In this document: piece after piece, positions 24,722 to 33,749 of the stretch
Layout: every line of letters starts with the position of its first letter
How positions within the stretch are numbered: the stretch's first letter is position 1
Assembly: GCA_035565615.1 (NCBI GenBank)
Contig: DATMSB010000114.1
Span: 5,585-69,584 of the forward strand
Reading direction: 5' to 3'
DNA from: Vulgatibacter sp035565615
GTDB taxonomy: Bacteria; Myxococcota; Myxococcia; Myxococcales; Vulgatibacteraceae
DNA length: 64,000 bases
Translations under genes and position numbers: made by a program
Notes under the pieces: model-generated
Database searches by the model: none
The model's input: the letters and a program-made list of their open reading frames with translations, nothing else
Told to the model about the DNA's origin: nothing

Positions 24722-24750
24722 ATGATCGCGGCGGTCGGATCGGCCGTCAA
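24722..24750 (-). promoter_or_regulatory. Candidate promoter of the NRPS/PKS operon
   Basis: On the minus strand, TTGACG (24750-24745; five of six consensus bases) and GATCAT (24727-24722; four of six) are separated by 17 bases, about 40 bases upstream of the hybrid-gene ATG at 24681. It would drive the whole leftward operon to 8379. Confidence 0.42.
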
Positions 24751-24777
24751 TACCGCTTCCATGGGATCGAAGGGGCT

Positions 24778-25356
24778 TTAGAGCAGTACGCACCCTGCGA
24801 TCCGGTCGCGTCCAATCAGCTCGATGGATCGCCGCAGATCCCTCATCTTCGTCGTCCCGAGCTCCACGCCGAGGACGACCGCGTCCGCGGCCTGGGCGAC
24901 GGCGAGGGCGACCGGCTCGGCCACCACCGAAGGAACGCCGATGATGAGCTGTCCGAAGGAGGGGAGGAGATCCCCCTCGACCCTCGTGGGGCTGGTGGAA
25001 GGGGTCGCGGCGACCTCGATGACCTCCTCCCCCGGCCAGAGCAGCTTCTGCCGCCCGCGCACGTCCTGAGCCAGCGACGCGAGGGCGCGCGCGGATCCCG
25101 TCTCGAGCGCGTCCACCGTCACGGCGGAGACCGGCAGGTCGCTCAGGCTCGTGCCGATGTCCGCGAGTGAACAAGCAAGCGCCTTGGTGGAACCGCTTGC
25201 ATGCGCCGGAAGCACGACCAGCGAGGTCCACTCCCGCTTGGCGAGCAGAAGCCAGATCTCCTGCATCTGCCGGATGGCGCCAGGTGCCAGGTCCGGGGTT
25301 TCGTCGGGCCTGGGCACGACGAGGTCCGTCTTCTTGCTCTTTCGTTTCTTTCTCAA
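24778..25356 (-). CDS. Degenerate tyrosine-kinase/ParA-like protein (CpsD-like, Walker motifs lost)
   Basis: About 192 residues from a TTG at 25356 (AAGG just upstream); the frame is open further upstream, but an ATG at 25581 would overlap the divergent asparagine synthase gene, so the start is uncertain. The order of segments resembles the kinase half of Wzc/CpsD: TSLVVLPAHASGSTKALACS aligns where a Walker A loop should be, and FGQLIIGVPSVVAEPVALAVAQAADAVVLGVE where Walker A'/B should be. However the P-loop GKS/T and the DxxP Asp are missing, and no Tyr-rich C-terminal tail exists. It may be a non-catalytic partner of the Wzz-like protein at 27513, which has no kinase domain. It is located just upstream of the NRPS/PKS operon on the same strand. 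Confidence 0.55.
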   Translation of the reverse strand: MRKKRKSKKTDLVVPRPDETPDLAPGAIRQMQEIWLLLAKREWTSLVVLPAHASGSTKALACSLADIGTSLSDLPVSAVTVDALETGSARALASLAQDVRGRQKLLWPGEEVIEVAATPSTSPTRVEGDLLPSFGQLIIGVPSVVAEPVALAVAQAADAVVLGVELGTTKMRDLRRSIELIGRDRIAGCVLL

Positions 25357-25397
25357 GCCTTGCGCATGTGACGCGGAAGTCGGGGACAGGTCAAGCT

Positions 25398-25420
25398 TCC
25401 GGACGGGACCGCGGTCCGGA
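25398..25420. promoter_or_regulatory. Inverted repeat, possible operator
   Basis: Perfect 7-base arms TCCGGAC (25398-25404) and GTCCGGA (25414-25420). Inside is a 12-base palindrome GGACCGCGGTCC (25406-25417). It lies between the divergent CpsD-like gene and asparagine synthase gene, a usual position for a regulator site. No binding protein is identified. Confidence 0.35.
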
Positions 25421-25460
25421 TACGTGCCGATCGGCAACCTGGCCGGCACCGGCGACGAAT

Positions 25461-25490
25461 TGTGCCTGGGCGCCGATTCGATGCTATGAC
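25461..25490 (+). promoter_or_regulatory. Candidate extended -10 promoter for the asparagine synthase gene
   Basis: TGCTATGAC (25482-25490) forms an extended -10 (TGnTATGAC) about 26 bases before the ATG at 25517. A weak TTGTGC lies 19 bases upstream of it. Pattern-based only. Confidence 0.33.
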
Positions 25491-25516
25491 CGCCCACCTT
25501 CGGAGCGACGAGAGCG

Positions 25517-27457
25517 ATGTGCGGGATTGCAGGGATTGTCGGGCGGTTGGACGAGAGCGGTCGTACCGCCCTCGGGCGCATGAGCGAGGCGATGCGCCAC
25601 CGCGGCCCCGACGGTCACGGCGTGTGGGAGTCGGATCGGGACGAGAGGGGCTGGGGCGTCCTGCTGGCGCACCGCCGCCTCGCGACGCTCGACCTCTCTC
25701 CCGCGGCGGCGCAGCCGATGACGGATCCGGTCACGAACCGCACGATCGTCTTCAACGGGGAGATCTACAACTACGTCGAGCTGCGCGATCGCCTGGCCTC
25801 GGAGGGCCAGCACTTCGAGTCGAGCGGCGATACGGCGGTGATGCTGCGAGCGCTCGGCCTGCATGGGCCCGAGGCGTTGGGGTGGCTCCGGGGCATGTTC
25901 GCCTTCGCGTGCTGGAACCCCGAGAGTCGGCGGCTCCTGCTCGCACGCGACCCGCTCGGGATCAAGCCGCTGTACGTGGCGCGCAACCCCGATCCGAAGG
26001 GCAGCTGGTCGATCGCGTTCGCTTCGGAGCTGCGTGCGCTCCTCACCTCGGGGTTGTTGGGGAAGCCGAGGCTCGAACCGGGCGCCGTCGCATCGGTCAT
26101 CTGGAACGGCTTCGTGGTGGGGCCGCAGACCGCGGTCGCCGGCGTCGAGCTCCTCCCCGGTGGGCGGCTCCTCGAGCTCGACGGGAATGGTCGCGAGATT
26201 GCGAGCTCCGACTTCTGGACGATCCCTCCCGTCCAGCCTGGTCCATCGCTGGACGAGGAAGAGCTGGGGTCCATCCTGGAAGAGAGCGTGCGGCTTCACC
26301 TCTCGAGCGACGTGCCCCTGGCGGTGTTCCTGTCCAGCGGCGTGGACTCCTCGGCCGTCGCCAACCTGGCCCAGCGCACATCGGGCAACCAGGTGCACAC
26401 CTTCACCCTGGCCTTCGAGTCCGCCGAGATGAACGAGGGGCCGGTGGCCCGCCAGATCGCGGAGGCGATCGGCTCCGCTCACCACGAGGTGGTGCTCTCC
26501 GAGGGCGAATTCGTCGAGCGGCTCGAACCTGCGCTCGACAGCCTCGATCAGCCGACCTTCGACGGCCTGAACTCCTACTTCATGTCGCGCGCGATCCACG
26601 ACGCGGGCTTCAAGGTCGCGCTCGTGGGTACCGGAGGCGACGAGCTCTTCGGCGGCTACCGATCCTTCCGCGATCTCCCGGTGCTCCAGCGTTGGTCGAG
26701 GCGAACTCGGTTCCTCCCCAAGCGGCTCCTGGCCCAAGCCGCGCATCTGGCGCTCGGGTCGTCGTCGAGGCGCGGAGCTTCGATCCCGCCGCAGACGCGC
26801 TGGGCCAAGCTCCCCCACTTGATCCGGCGGGGCGAGGATCTCCTCGGCCTCTACCAGCTCGCCTACGCCCTCTTCCTGCCGGAATTCCAGGGCCACCTCC
26901 TCGACCCCGAGTTCGGCGAGGTCCTCCACGATGGCATGTCGGCGGCGGCGCGCGACCGGCTGGCAGGGGAGACGCGCTCCCGCTCGCCCTTGTCGGCTTT
27001 GAGCGTCATGGAGCTGCGGCTCTTCCTGGGTGAGAGGCTCCTCCGGGACAACGACGCCGCCAGCATGGCCGCGTCCATCGAGCAGCGGCTCCCGTTCGTG
27101 GATCAGGAGCTTTTCCAGAGCGTCGATCGGCTGCCGGACGCCGTGCGCTACGATCCGCTCGGGAAGAAGGCGATCCTGCGGCGGCTCGGGCTGCGCGGGC
27201 TGCCGCAGAAGCTGTTCGACCGGCCCAAGCGCGGCTTCGAGCTGCCGTACGACACGTGGATTCGGCGGGGCCTGCGGAAGTCCATCGACGAGACCATGCG
27301 GGATCCCGAGGCGGCGCGGGCCGCGGGGTTGCGGCCCGAGGGAGTCCGGCGGCTCTGGCAGGGGTTCCTCGAGGGCGCTCCGGGCCTTTACTGGTCCCGC
27401 GTCTGGGCGATCTTCGTCCTTCTGCGCTGGTGCCAGAGGAACCAGGTCGTGCGCTGA
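25517..27457 (+). CDS. asnB: Glutamine-dependent asparagine synthase / amidotransferase
   Basis: 646 residues. N-terminal class II glutamine amidotransferase begins MCGIAGIVGR (Cys2 nucleophile retained, RHRGPDG present). The C-terminal synthetase domain has the PP-loop SSGVDSS near residue 275 and GTGGDELFGGY. Length and motifs fit AsnB. In EPS and exosortase loci such paralogues are thought to amidate sugars or peptides instead of making free asparagine, and this one sits directly between the NRPS/PKS operon and the Wzz gene, so a product-modifying role is plausible (inference). Start has GGAG upstream and lies behind an inverted repeat and an extended -10. Confidence 0.92.
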   Translation: MCGIAGIVGRLDESGRTALGRMSEAMRHRGPDGHGVWESDRDERGWGVLLAHRRLATLDLSPAAAQPMTDPVTNRTIVFNGEIYNYVELRDRLASEGQHFESSGDTAVMLRALGLHGPEALGWLRGMFAFACWNPESRRLLLARDPLGIKPLYVARNPDPKGSWSIAFASELRALLTSGLLGKPRLEPGAVASVIWNGFVVGPQTAVAGVELLPGGRLLELDGNGREIASSDFWTIPPVQPGPSLDEEELGSILEESVRLHLSSDVPLAVFLSSGVDSSAVANLAQRTSGNQVHTFTLAFESAEMNEGPVARQIAEAIGSAHHEVVLSEGEFVERLEPALDSLDQPTFDGLNSYFMSRAIHDAGFKVALVGTGGDELFGGYRSFRDLPVLQRWSRRTRFLPKRLLAQAAHLALGSSSRRGASIPPQTRWAKLPHLIRRGEDLLGLYQLAYALFLPEFQGHLLDPEFGEVLHDGMSAAARDRLAGETRSRSPLSALSVMELRLFLGERLLRDNDAASMAASIEQRLPFVDQELFQSVDRLPDAVRYDPLGKKAILRRLGLRGLPQKLFDRPKRGFELPYDTWIRRGLRKSIDETMRDPEAARAAGLRPEGVRRLWQGFLEGAPGLYWSRVWAIFVLLRWCQRNQVVR

Positions 27458-27512
27458 CCGCACGGGCGGCATCGATTGGATTGACCGGAACCGTCATGCT
27501 AGGTTCCGCGCG

Positions 27513-28931
27513 GTGCGCGACTACGATCAGCGAAGCGGCCCACCGACCGCTGCAGACGCCGACCTGTTCGACCTTGCCCTCGTTTGGCATGCGGTCCTTT
27601 TCGCCCTGCGATCCCCGCTGCGGCATCCTTGGCTCGCCATCTCCGCCTTCGTCGCAATTTTCGCCGCGTCGCTCGGGGGCTTGCTCCTCTACCCCCAGCG
27701 ATACGAGGTCTCGACGACCATTCTGGCCGGATCGCCTCTCACCGGCGCGCTCGTCGGAGATCATCAGTTCGAACGCGATGCTCCCACCCGGGCTGCTCGG
27801 GAGATCCTGCTTCGCCGAGAGAACCTGGAAGCGCTCGCCAAGGAGGTCAATTTTGCGGAGCGGTATCTCACCCAGCGGCCTCCTGCGATCCGGATGGTCC
27901 ACTCGTTCTTCGACACGCTGAACGGGAAGGAGCGAGACGCCAAGAGCGTGATGGACGACCTGGTGGAGACGCTCGAAGACCGTCTCTGGGTCAACGTGAA
28001 CAGTGAAAATACCGTCACCATCATCTTCCACTGGTGGGATACGCAGATCGCTTACGACGTCGTCGCTGCCGCAGCTCAGAGCTTTCTCGAGATGCGGCAT
28101 GCCGCGGAGATCAAGACCGTGGCCGAGTCGATCGCGATCCTGGAAGAGCATAGGTCGGGCCTCGAGAAGCAGATCGAAGAGCGAATCGCGGCCATCGAGG
28201 AGCGAGAGGAGAAGGAAGGCAAGAAACGGGAGGTGGCTCCATCACCCATTCAACGCGTAGCGCCGCGAGCGGATCCCGAGCTCACCCGCTTGCAGTCGAT
28301 GCTCGCGGCGAATCGGCGTGCGGTCGCCGACCTAGAGTCGGCCCGCCAGCAGCGCGTCCAGCAGCTCCAGGCGGACCTGATTCAGCAACAGACGATTTAC
28401 GCGCCGGATCATCCTTCCATCGCGGCCACCAAGCGCATGCTGAGCTCGCTGCAGCAGCCTTCGGCGCAGATGGTCGAGCTGCAGGAGGGAATCCGCCGGC
28501 TAGAGGCGGAGATCCTCGGTCGCAGCGGGGGGAGGATGTCCGTGTCCACGGCGGCGTCCTCTCCGCGAATTTCCGAGGCCGCATCGCTTCTGTTCGAACA
28601 GGACCCTCGGGATGATTACGAGAGGGGGCAGCTCCGGCACCTCCTTTCGCAGCTCGCCGAGATCAACGATCGGATCGCCTCGTCGAGCCTACACATGGAG
28701 ACTGCGGCTGCCGCGTTCAAGCATCGCTACTCGGTCGTGACGCCGCCCCGGATTCCGAAGGGGCCGATCAAACCGTACACGAGGTTGTTCCTCGCGAGCG
28801 GATTCCTGGGCGGCATCATGCTCGCGCTCCTCGCCTCCGTGGCGGCCGATCTACGTGGCGGTCGGGTGCTGGAGCCCTGGCAGCTCGAGCACCAACTCGG
28901 CGTGACCGTTCTGGGGCGGTTGGAGCGGTAG
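27513..28931 (+). CDS. Wzz/GumC-like polysaccharide co-polymerase (no kinase domain)
   Basis: 472 residues. N-terminal helix (WLAISAFVAIFAASLGGLLL), a Wzz-type periplasmic portion with QRYEVSTTILAG, a long coiled coil (about residues 200-370), and a C-terminal helix (LFLASGFLGGIMLALLASV). The final 30 residues are cytoplasmic but contain no Walker motifs. Such proteins set chain length in Wzy-dependent polysaccharide assembly in the inner membrane. GTG at 27513 is the first reasonable start. TGCTAGGTT at 27497-27505 looks like an extended -10, which would make the transcript almost leaderless. The kinase partner may be the degenerate protein at 24778. Confidence 0.82.
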   Translation: MRDYDQRSGPPTAADADLFDLALVWHAVLFALRSPLRHPWLAISAFVAIFAASLGGLLLYPQRYEVSTTILAGSPLTGALVGDHQFERDAPTRAAREILLRRENLEALAKEVNFAERYLTQRPPAIRMVHSFFDTLNGKERDAKSVMDDLVETLEDRLWVNVNSENTVTIIFHWWDTQIAYDVVAAAAQSFLEMRHAAEIKTVAESIAILEEHRSGLEKQIEERIAAIEEREEKEGKKREVAPSPIQRVAPRADPELTRLQSMLAANRRAVADLESARQQRVQQLQADLIQQQTIYAPDHPSIAATKRMLSSLQQPSAQMVELQEGIRRLEAEILGRSGGRMSVSTAASSPRISEAASLLFEQDPRDDYERGQLRHLLSQLAEINDRIASSSLHMETAAAAFKHRYSVVTPPRIPKGPIKPYTRLFLASGFLGGIMLALLASVAADLRGGRVLEPWQLEHQLGVTVLGRLER

Positions 28932-29076
28932 CTTGTTCCCTTTGGCGGACACCAGCAGGCACCGCCCTAGTTCATGTCCATTGCCGCGTGTCGAGCTACG
29001 TCCGGAAAACTTCGTGAGCGCCACGATCAACTCAACGTTTCCATGCGCTGGTTTCGAGCAGTCCAGGAGATGAATC

Positions 29077-30228
29077 TTGCCGATTACCACACACCCCACG
29101 GCGTCATCGCGATTGGCTCCTTCATCCCCGCCATTGCGGATCGTTCAGATGGGTCCGACGGGACCCAAGGGCGGGGTTTCAGCTGTCGTGACCCAGCTCT
29201 CAGCGGAGCTGGCCCGGCAGGGACATCAGGTACTGGTTATCGGGGACGGCGCGAACAAGCTGAAGCCAGCGCTCGAGGCAGGGGCGAGCTACGAGGAGGT
29301 CATCTATTCTCGCAGATTGCGGGTGCTCGCAGCTCAGCTGGGCCGTGTGCGTAAATTGCTTCGAGAGTTCGAACCCGACGTGATCCACGTTCATGGTCGC
29401 GCCCAGGCCTTGTTGGTTCGCTGGTCAGGTCTCCAGCCCGATTGGTTTACTCTCCACAACACCCATTTCACTGAGCAAGTATCGTGGTATGACCGGGGCG
29501 CCTTGCGTCGCTTTCTGTCACCGCTGGGACGCAAGATATTCGCCCTCGACCCACGAGCCATCGACTACCTTCGCGTGCACTTCGGTGTTGATTCGGAGCG
29601 AGTCCACATCGTTCCGAACGGTGTGGATTGCAACGCCTTCGTTCCCCTCTCGGAACCCGACCGTAGTGCTGCACGAGCCAGATTTCGAGTCGCTCCAGAC
29701 GACGTACTCGGGGTCTTCGTTGGTCGCTTTCACGAGCAGAAGAACCCCCAGGCCGTGATCAAGCTCGCTGCAGCGGCCAAAGCACGAGGGATGAGCGCCC
29801 TCAAGACCATTATGATCGGAGAGGGGCCTCTCGAGGGTGAGGTTCGTTCGATGATCCAAGAGCGGGGGCTTTCTGACCGAGTTCAACTCCTTGGATGGTC
29901 TGATCCGCGAATCGCGATTCAAGCCGCAGATGTCTTCTTGATGCCGAGCCGATATGAAGGGTTTCCGCTCGCTGCGGTCGAGGCGCTGGCGTGTGGGACG
30001 CCCGTCCTACGAACGCGAACGGGGGGGGTTGCCCAAATGATTGTGGAGGGGCAGACGGGTTGGGGATGCGATCCAGAAGACGACGACGACTTCATTTCCA
30101 AGTCGCTCGACGTGCTCAGTCGTCCTGAAGATCTCGGGAAGATGCGCGCCGCTTGTAGGAAGCACGCGGTCGAACAGTTGAGCCTCAGCGTTCAGGCGCA
30201 CCGCACCGTTCAGGCTTATCGGTCATAG
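29077..30228 (+). CDS. Glycosyltransferase family 4
   Basis: 383 residues. GT-B fold retaining glycosyltransferase: N-terminal GPKGGVSAVVTQLSAELARQ, VIHVHGR, then VFVGRFHEQKNP, GEGPLEGEV, and the donor-site segment PSRYEGFPLAAVEALACGTPV with the EGFPLAAVE nucleotide-binding motif. The start is a TTG with AGGAG at 29065-29069, 7 bases upstream; no ATG fits. From here to about 36.5 kb base composition drops noticeably relative to the flanks. Adds a sugar to the lipid-linked EPS repeat unit in the cytoplasm; donor and acceptor are unknown. Confidence 0.87.
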   Translation: MPITTHPTASSRLAPSSPPLRIVQMGPTGPKGGVSAVVTQLSAELARQGHQVLVIGDGANKLKPALEAGASYEEVIYSRRLRVLAAQLGRVRKLLREFEPDVIHVHGRAQALLVRWSGLQPDWFTLHNTHFTEQVSWYDRGALRRFLSPLGRKIFALDPRAIDYLRVHFGVDSERVHIVPNGVDCNAFVPLSEPDRSAARARFRVAPDDVLGVFVGRFHEQKNPQAVIKLAAAAKARGMSALKTIMIGEGPLEGEVRSMIQERGLSDRVQLLGWSDPRIAIQAADVFLMPSRYEGFPLAAVEALACGTPVLRTRTGGVAQMIVEGQTGWGCDPEDDDDFISKSLDVLSRPEDLGKMRAACRKHAVEQLSLSVQAHRTVQAYRS

Positions 30229-30248
30229 GCTTGAAATATTCAGAGCAT

Positions 30249-30281
30249 TGACCGGCACCCTCTCGATCATGAAGCCGGTCA
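30249..30281. terminator. Inverted repeat between convergent genes
   Basis: Perfect 8-base arms TGACCGGC (30249-30256) and GCCGGTCA (30274-30281) around a 17-base loop, just after the glycosyltransferase stop and before the convergent Wzx stop. No T-run follows on either strand, so it is a weak terminator or a protein site. Confidence 0.35.
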
Positions 30282-30308
30282 TCGCTCCAGGTGAAAATCG
30301 AGTTGGGT

Positions 30309-30328
30309 GCCGGGCAACACTACCCGGC
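30309..30328. terminator. Hairpin at the 3' end of the Wzx gene
   Basis: GCCGGG (30309-30314) and CCCGGC (30323-30328) with an 8-base loop, overlapping the stop codon of the flippase gene. Possibly a two-way terminator together with the inverted repeat at 30249. Confidence 0.35.
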
Positions 30329-31843
30329 TCGTCGGCTCAATACGCTGCGAAGTGCTGCAAGGTCTTCTCGGCTGAGAAGTCCTGTCGCAATCGCCATCCC
30401 GCAGAAAACGACCAGAAAAACCGGAATTCCGACCAATGGAGTCGACGTAGGTAGCGAGAGCACGACAAAGGCAGCGACGCCAGCCGACAGAGCCGATCGG
30501 AGAAAGTCGACGAACATCCTTGGCCTTAGAACACCACTCGGAACCAAAGAGGCGGTCCCCACGAGTACGACCAGTTCACCAAGCGCACTCGCGGCAAGTG
30601 CCCCGATGGCGCCGTTTCCCCACCTGGCCTGGGACAATGGAATGAAATGCCAGTTGAGACCAGCGACCAGGGCCATCGTCACGACACGAATGGCAGCGGC
30701 CTGGTTCGTCCGACCCACAATGATTGCAACTGCGCCGAACAACATGTTCAAGAAAATGAGAAACAGACCGACTGACATGAGCTGAAGGATCGTCGTCGAC
30801 GGACCATACATTTCCCGCCCGTAAATCAATCCAATCGCGACGTCTGCGAATAGCGCCGTCCCAGCTGCGACCAATACGCCCAGAACCAGAACTGGCCGAA
30901 GGGCGTTGGCAAGCTCCTCACGCAGCATTACCGGATCGCTGGCCGCCCTGGATAGTACGGGGAACGATGCGGTGATGAGGATCGAGGCCGGCATGACGAG
31001 CGTGTTCGTGATTGTCCTTGCAGCGCCGTACCATCCAAGAACCTCGGAGATCGCCAGTGCGGAGAGCATCAATGTCTCTACATACAATTGGGCGTGAGAG
31101 AGCACGCCCGTCACGAGCACCGGTGCTCCTTCCCGCAAGAGGTGGCGGACGGACTCTCCGGCGACTCGGGCACGAGCAAAACCGGCTCTGTGTGCTTGGC
31201 GAATCGAGTATATGAGCGCGCCGGTCCCGGCTACACCAAGTGATAAGATCACCGAAACTAGACGCCCACCCAAACCAAACGCCGCAAGCACGATTCCGAC
31301 GTGCATCACCTTGTTGACTACAGTAGCACGGGCGTCGAGATCCATTCGCTGATGACCGCGGAAGATCTGGCCATAGGTGTGCAATAGCGAATTCGGAATC
31401 CATGCGACGATCGTGAGGGCCATCAACACCTGCGTCCGCGTATCATAGTCGAGGCCTCTCACGACAAGTACGCCGATCACCGTTGCCGGGACAGCCAGAA
31501 CCGTTCGGATCACGATGGCGCTGCCCAATAGCCTCGATGTTAGATCGGGAAACCTCGCCACATCCCGCATGAGAATCGAGCCTTGACCCCACTCGACGAA
31601 GGTATGAGCGAAGTAGGTGGATGTTAGCAAGAAGAAGTAGAGGCCGAAGTCATTTACTCCAAGGGTCCTTCCGAGTTGAGAATTCAATAGAATCGAGAGA
31701 ACAGTTGTGATCACTTGTCCGGATAACAGATGAAATGCACTGCGCGCTACTTTTCCTCGCGCAGGCTGTCCGGATGCCGGATTCGCGTCTGCCTCCGTCG
31801 ACGTTGTCGAATCTTCCTGTCTCTGAGCGGAAACCTGGCTCAT
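30320..31843 (-). CDS. Wzx-type oligosaccharide flippase
   Basis: 507 residues, hydrophobic with about 12-14 predicted transmembrane segments, of the MATE/MOP polysaccharide transporter type. Typical features are the N-terminal AFHLLSGQVITTVLSILLNSQ, LGVNDFGLYFFLL near helix 1-2, and a YVETLMLSALAISEVLGWY segment. It moves lipid-linked repeat units across the inner membrane. It lies 67 bases downstream of the O-antigen ligase/polymerase gene on the same strand, likely in one operon. Its lower GC content matches the neighbouring genes. Confidence 0.87.
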   Translation of the reverse strand: MSQVSAQRQEDSTTSTEADANPASGQPARGKVARSAFHLLSGQVITTVLSILLNSQLGRTLGVNDFGLYFFLLTSTYFAHTFVEWGQGSILMRDVARFPDLTSRLLGSAIVIRTVLAVPATVIGVLVVRGLDYDTRTQVLMALTIVAWIPNSLLHTYGQIFRGHQRMDLDARATVVNKVMHVGIVLAAFGLGGRLVSVILSLGVAGTGALIYSIRQAHRAGFARARVAGESVRHLLREGAPVLVTGVLSHAQLYVETLMLSALAISEVLGWYGAARTITNTLVMPASILITASFPVLSRAASDPVMLREELANALRPVLVLGVLVAAGTALFADVAIGLIYGREMYGPSTTILQLMSVGLFLIFLNMLFGAVAIIVGRTNQAAAIRVVTMALVAGLNWHFIPLSQARWGNGAIGALAASALGELVVLVGTASLVPSGVLRPRMFVDFLRSALSAGVAAFVVLSLPTSTPLVGIPVFLVVFCGMAIATGLLSREDLAALRSVLSRRAG

Positions 31844-31910
31844 TCCACCACCGATGGCGATGTCTTATGGTAAGCCAAAATCATTCTGGCCATTCTCGCA
31901 ACAAACCTGC

Positions 31911-33464
31911 TCAAGCGGTTTGTCTGCTCTGAGGCCACGCTCCAGTCGCCACCGCCAGCTTAGAGGCGAGCGACATCGAAAGAGCCGCAGCGAGTTTGTA
32001 TTGAATGAAATGCGAGCCCGTATCTCCCCATGCTACCGCAAGACAAGCAACGACGCTCGCGATGCAAATGGCCGCAGCAATTCTTTCGAATAGAGTTCGT
32101 GAGAACCGCTCTGCGCGAACGGCAAGGAAGACGACGAACAAATAGGGCAGCCATAAGGCCGCAAATCCTGGAAGGCCGGCGAGCAACAGGAGGCCAAGAA
32201 TCGTGTTGTGTGGCCATCCCTTGTAGTCGGCGTAGTGTTGAGAGATGTCATCGTTGAACATGTGCTCGACATACTCTCCGCCTAGGCCGATTCCAAGGAT
32301 GGAACTCTCTCGAATGCTCACGGCGATGTTCCAGGTCTCTCTTTCTCGCCACAGCGTCGAGTGGTCCACCTTCGAATCCAACATCGTCCGAATCTTGGCG
32401 ATCGGTACGAAGAGACCCCCTAACTGCGTGTTATTCCATCCGATGGCGAGGTATGCCAGAAGCAATGGTGCAGAGATTGCGGAAATTCTAACTATCCTAG
32501 ACTTCCACGGTCTCCAACTCGAACAGAGAAAGACGACAACCATCGCCATGGCGAGAATGGCCCAAACTAGCCTTCGGCCGTTTAGGACCATCCCCCATAT
32601 GGGAAGCGGCAGGAGAATCGCGGCCCATACGATCGAGCGCCAAGTCCATGTCTCCAGCACGGAAATCACCAAGACGAGCACCGCCAGAGCGAAAAGGATG
32701 GAGTCTCCATGGTTGGTGGCAGTCGCTAGCATGCCACCGGTCAGCTTCGGCGCGACAACGAGCTGTACATATGCTGCGATTAGCGCCTTGACTTGAGCTG
32801 CAGCCACCAGCGCCAATCCGATCGCATGGAAATCCTCAGGGTGTCGAAGCGTGGTTTGGAAGAGCAGGAAAAACATGGGGATATGAAGCAGATAGCGAAC
32901 CTTCCAAAGCGCGAGGCCATGACCATTCAGTAGGCTCATGCCAACAGCGAAGAGACACCCTGCCACGAGGAGAATGATGCAGCTTCGCATCACGCCCGCG
33001 GTCTGGACGGCTCGACGTCCCTCGAAGTCGGGGCGGGTCGCCCGTCGGAAGGCGGCAATGGCCAAGAGCACGACGGTGACCACTTCGAATCCGGCAACTG
33101 GAAGGCGACTTACATTGGAGAACCCATATCCCAATAGATCGCCGATGTGAACCAAGGGGCTTGCCCAGATGCCGTGCGCATCGGTCGAAATCTCGAGCGA
33201 GAGAATCAGGAACACGAGGACCGTGGCGGACCAGCGCAGTGGAACCCGCGCCAAGACGAAGAGCAGCCCCACAACGAGTGGTGGCGCGACAGCCATTACA
33301 GGGTTCCCGCCGGTCGCGACCACACCTACGACGATCAGCAGGCCCGTCCCCAGCGCGACGACCGTAGCGAGCGACCCGTCGAGCGCATTGGCCGGAAACT
33401 CGCGAGTTTCGTAGGTAGGCCCTACGGCGTCAGCCGTGCGGAACGAAGAACCGCGTGTGCCCAT
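31911..33464 (-). CDS. O-antigen ligase/Wzy-like polymerase
   Basis: 517 residues with about 11-12 transmembrane helices. A large periplasmic loop near residues 350-430 contains TLWRERETWNIAVSIRESSI followed by GIGLGGEY and GWPHNTILGLLLLAG, the H-N motif region of the WaaL/Wzy family. It would polymerise flipped repeat units. Start ATG at 33464 overlaps the end of the small upstream gene by 35 bases in another frame; no closer start is obvious, as residues 1-30 look cytoplasmic and polar. Confidence 0.82.
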   Translation of the reverse strand: MGTRGSSFRTADAVGPTYETREFPANALDGSLATVVALGTGLLIVVGVVATGGNPVMAVAPPLVVGLLFVLARVPLRWSATVLVFLILSLEISTDAHGIWASPLVHIGDLLGYGFSNVSRLPVAGFEVVTVVLLAIAAFRRATRPDFEGRRAVQTAGVMRSCIILLVAGCLFAVGMSLLNGHGLALWKVRYLLHIPMFFLLFQTTLRHPEDFHAIGLALVAAAQVKALIAAYVQLVVAPKLTGGMLATATNHGDSILFALAVLVLVISVLETWTWRSIVWAAILLPLPIWGMVLNGRRLVWAILAMAMVVVFLCSSWRPWKSRIVRISAISAPLLLAYLAIGWNNTQLGGLFVPIAKIRTMLDSKVDHSTLWRERETWNIAVSIRESSILGIGLGGEYVEHMFNDDISQHYADYKGWPHNTILGLLLLAGLPGFAALWLPYLFVVFLAVRAERFSRTLFERIAAAICIASVVACLAVAWGDTGSHFIQYKLAAALSMSLASKLAVATGAWPQSRQTA

Positions 33465-33612
33465 ATGCCACGTAATAGTAGTAGATTACTAAAAAAGTAA
33501 GGAACCAGGCGACCATTCTCAGGCTACCCTTTACCGGATCGGGATGTCTTGCCGCGATCGCCGGGATTGCAAAGGTCATCCAAATTATGGACATCAGTAG
33601 AAGTGTTTTCAC
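33430..33612 (-). CDS. Small EPS-locus membrane protein (60 aa)
   Basis: 60 residues with two hydrophobic helices: MKTLLLMSIIWMTFAIPAIA and MVAWFLTFLVIYYYYVAYGH, joined by a short basic loop (ARHPDPVKGSLR). Composition and layout are protein-like, and similar short proteins are remembered next to myxobacterial EPS export genes, but no named family is assigned. It ends inside the beginning of the Wzy-like gene (35-base overlap), indicating translational coupling. Confidence 0.55.
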   Translation of the reverse strand: MKTLLLMSIIWMTFAIPAIAARHPDPVKGSLRMVAWFLTFLVIYYYYVAYGHTRFFVPHG

Positions 33613-33749
33613 CTATATGCCGGTCCTATAGCGCAGAGCATCTTCGCATCGAGTGCCGGAACCGGTGGAGGCCGGTTTGAAATGGTATTGGCTCCCGCCG
33701 GAGGCTTGCCTGGGGCTCAAGCACTTTCGGAGGTGATGAGCGCTGCAGT

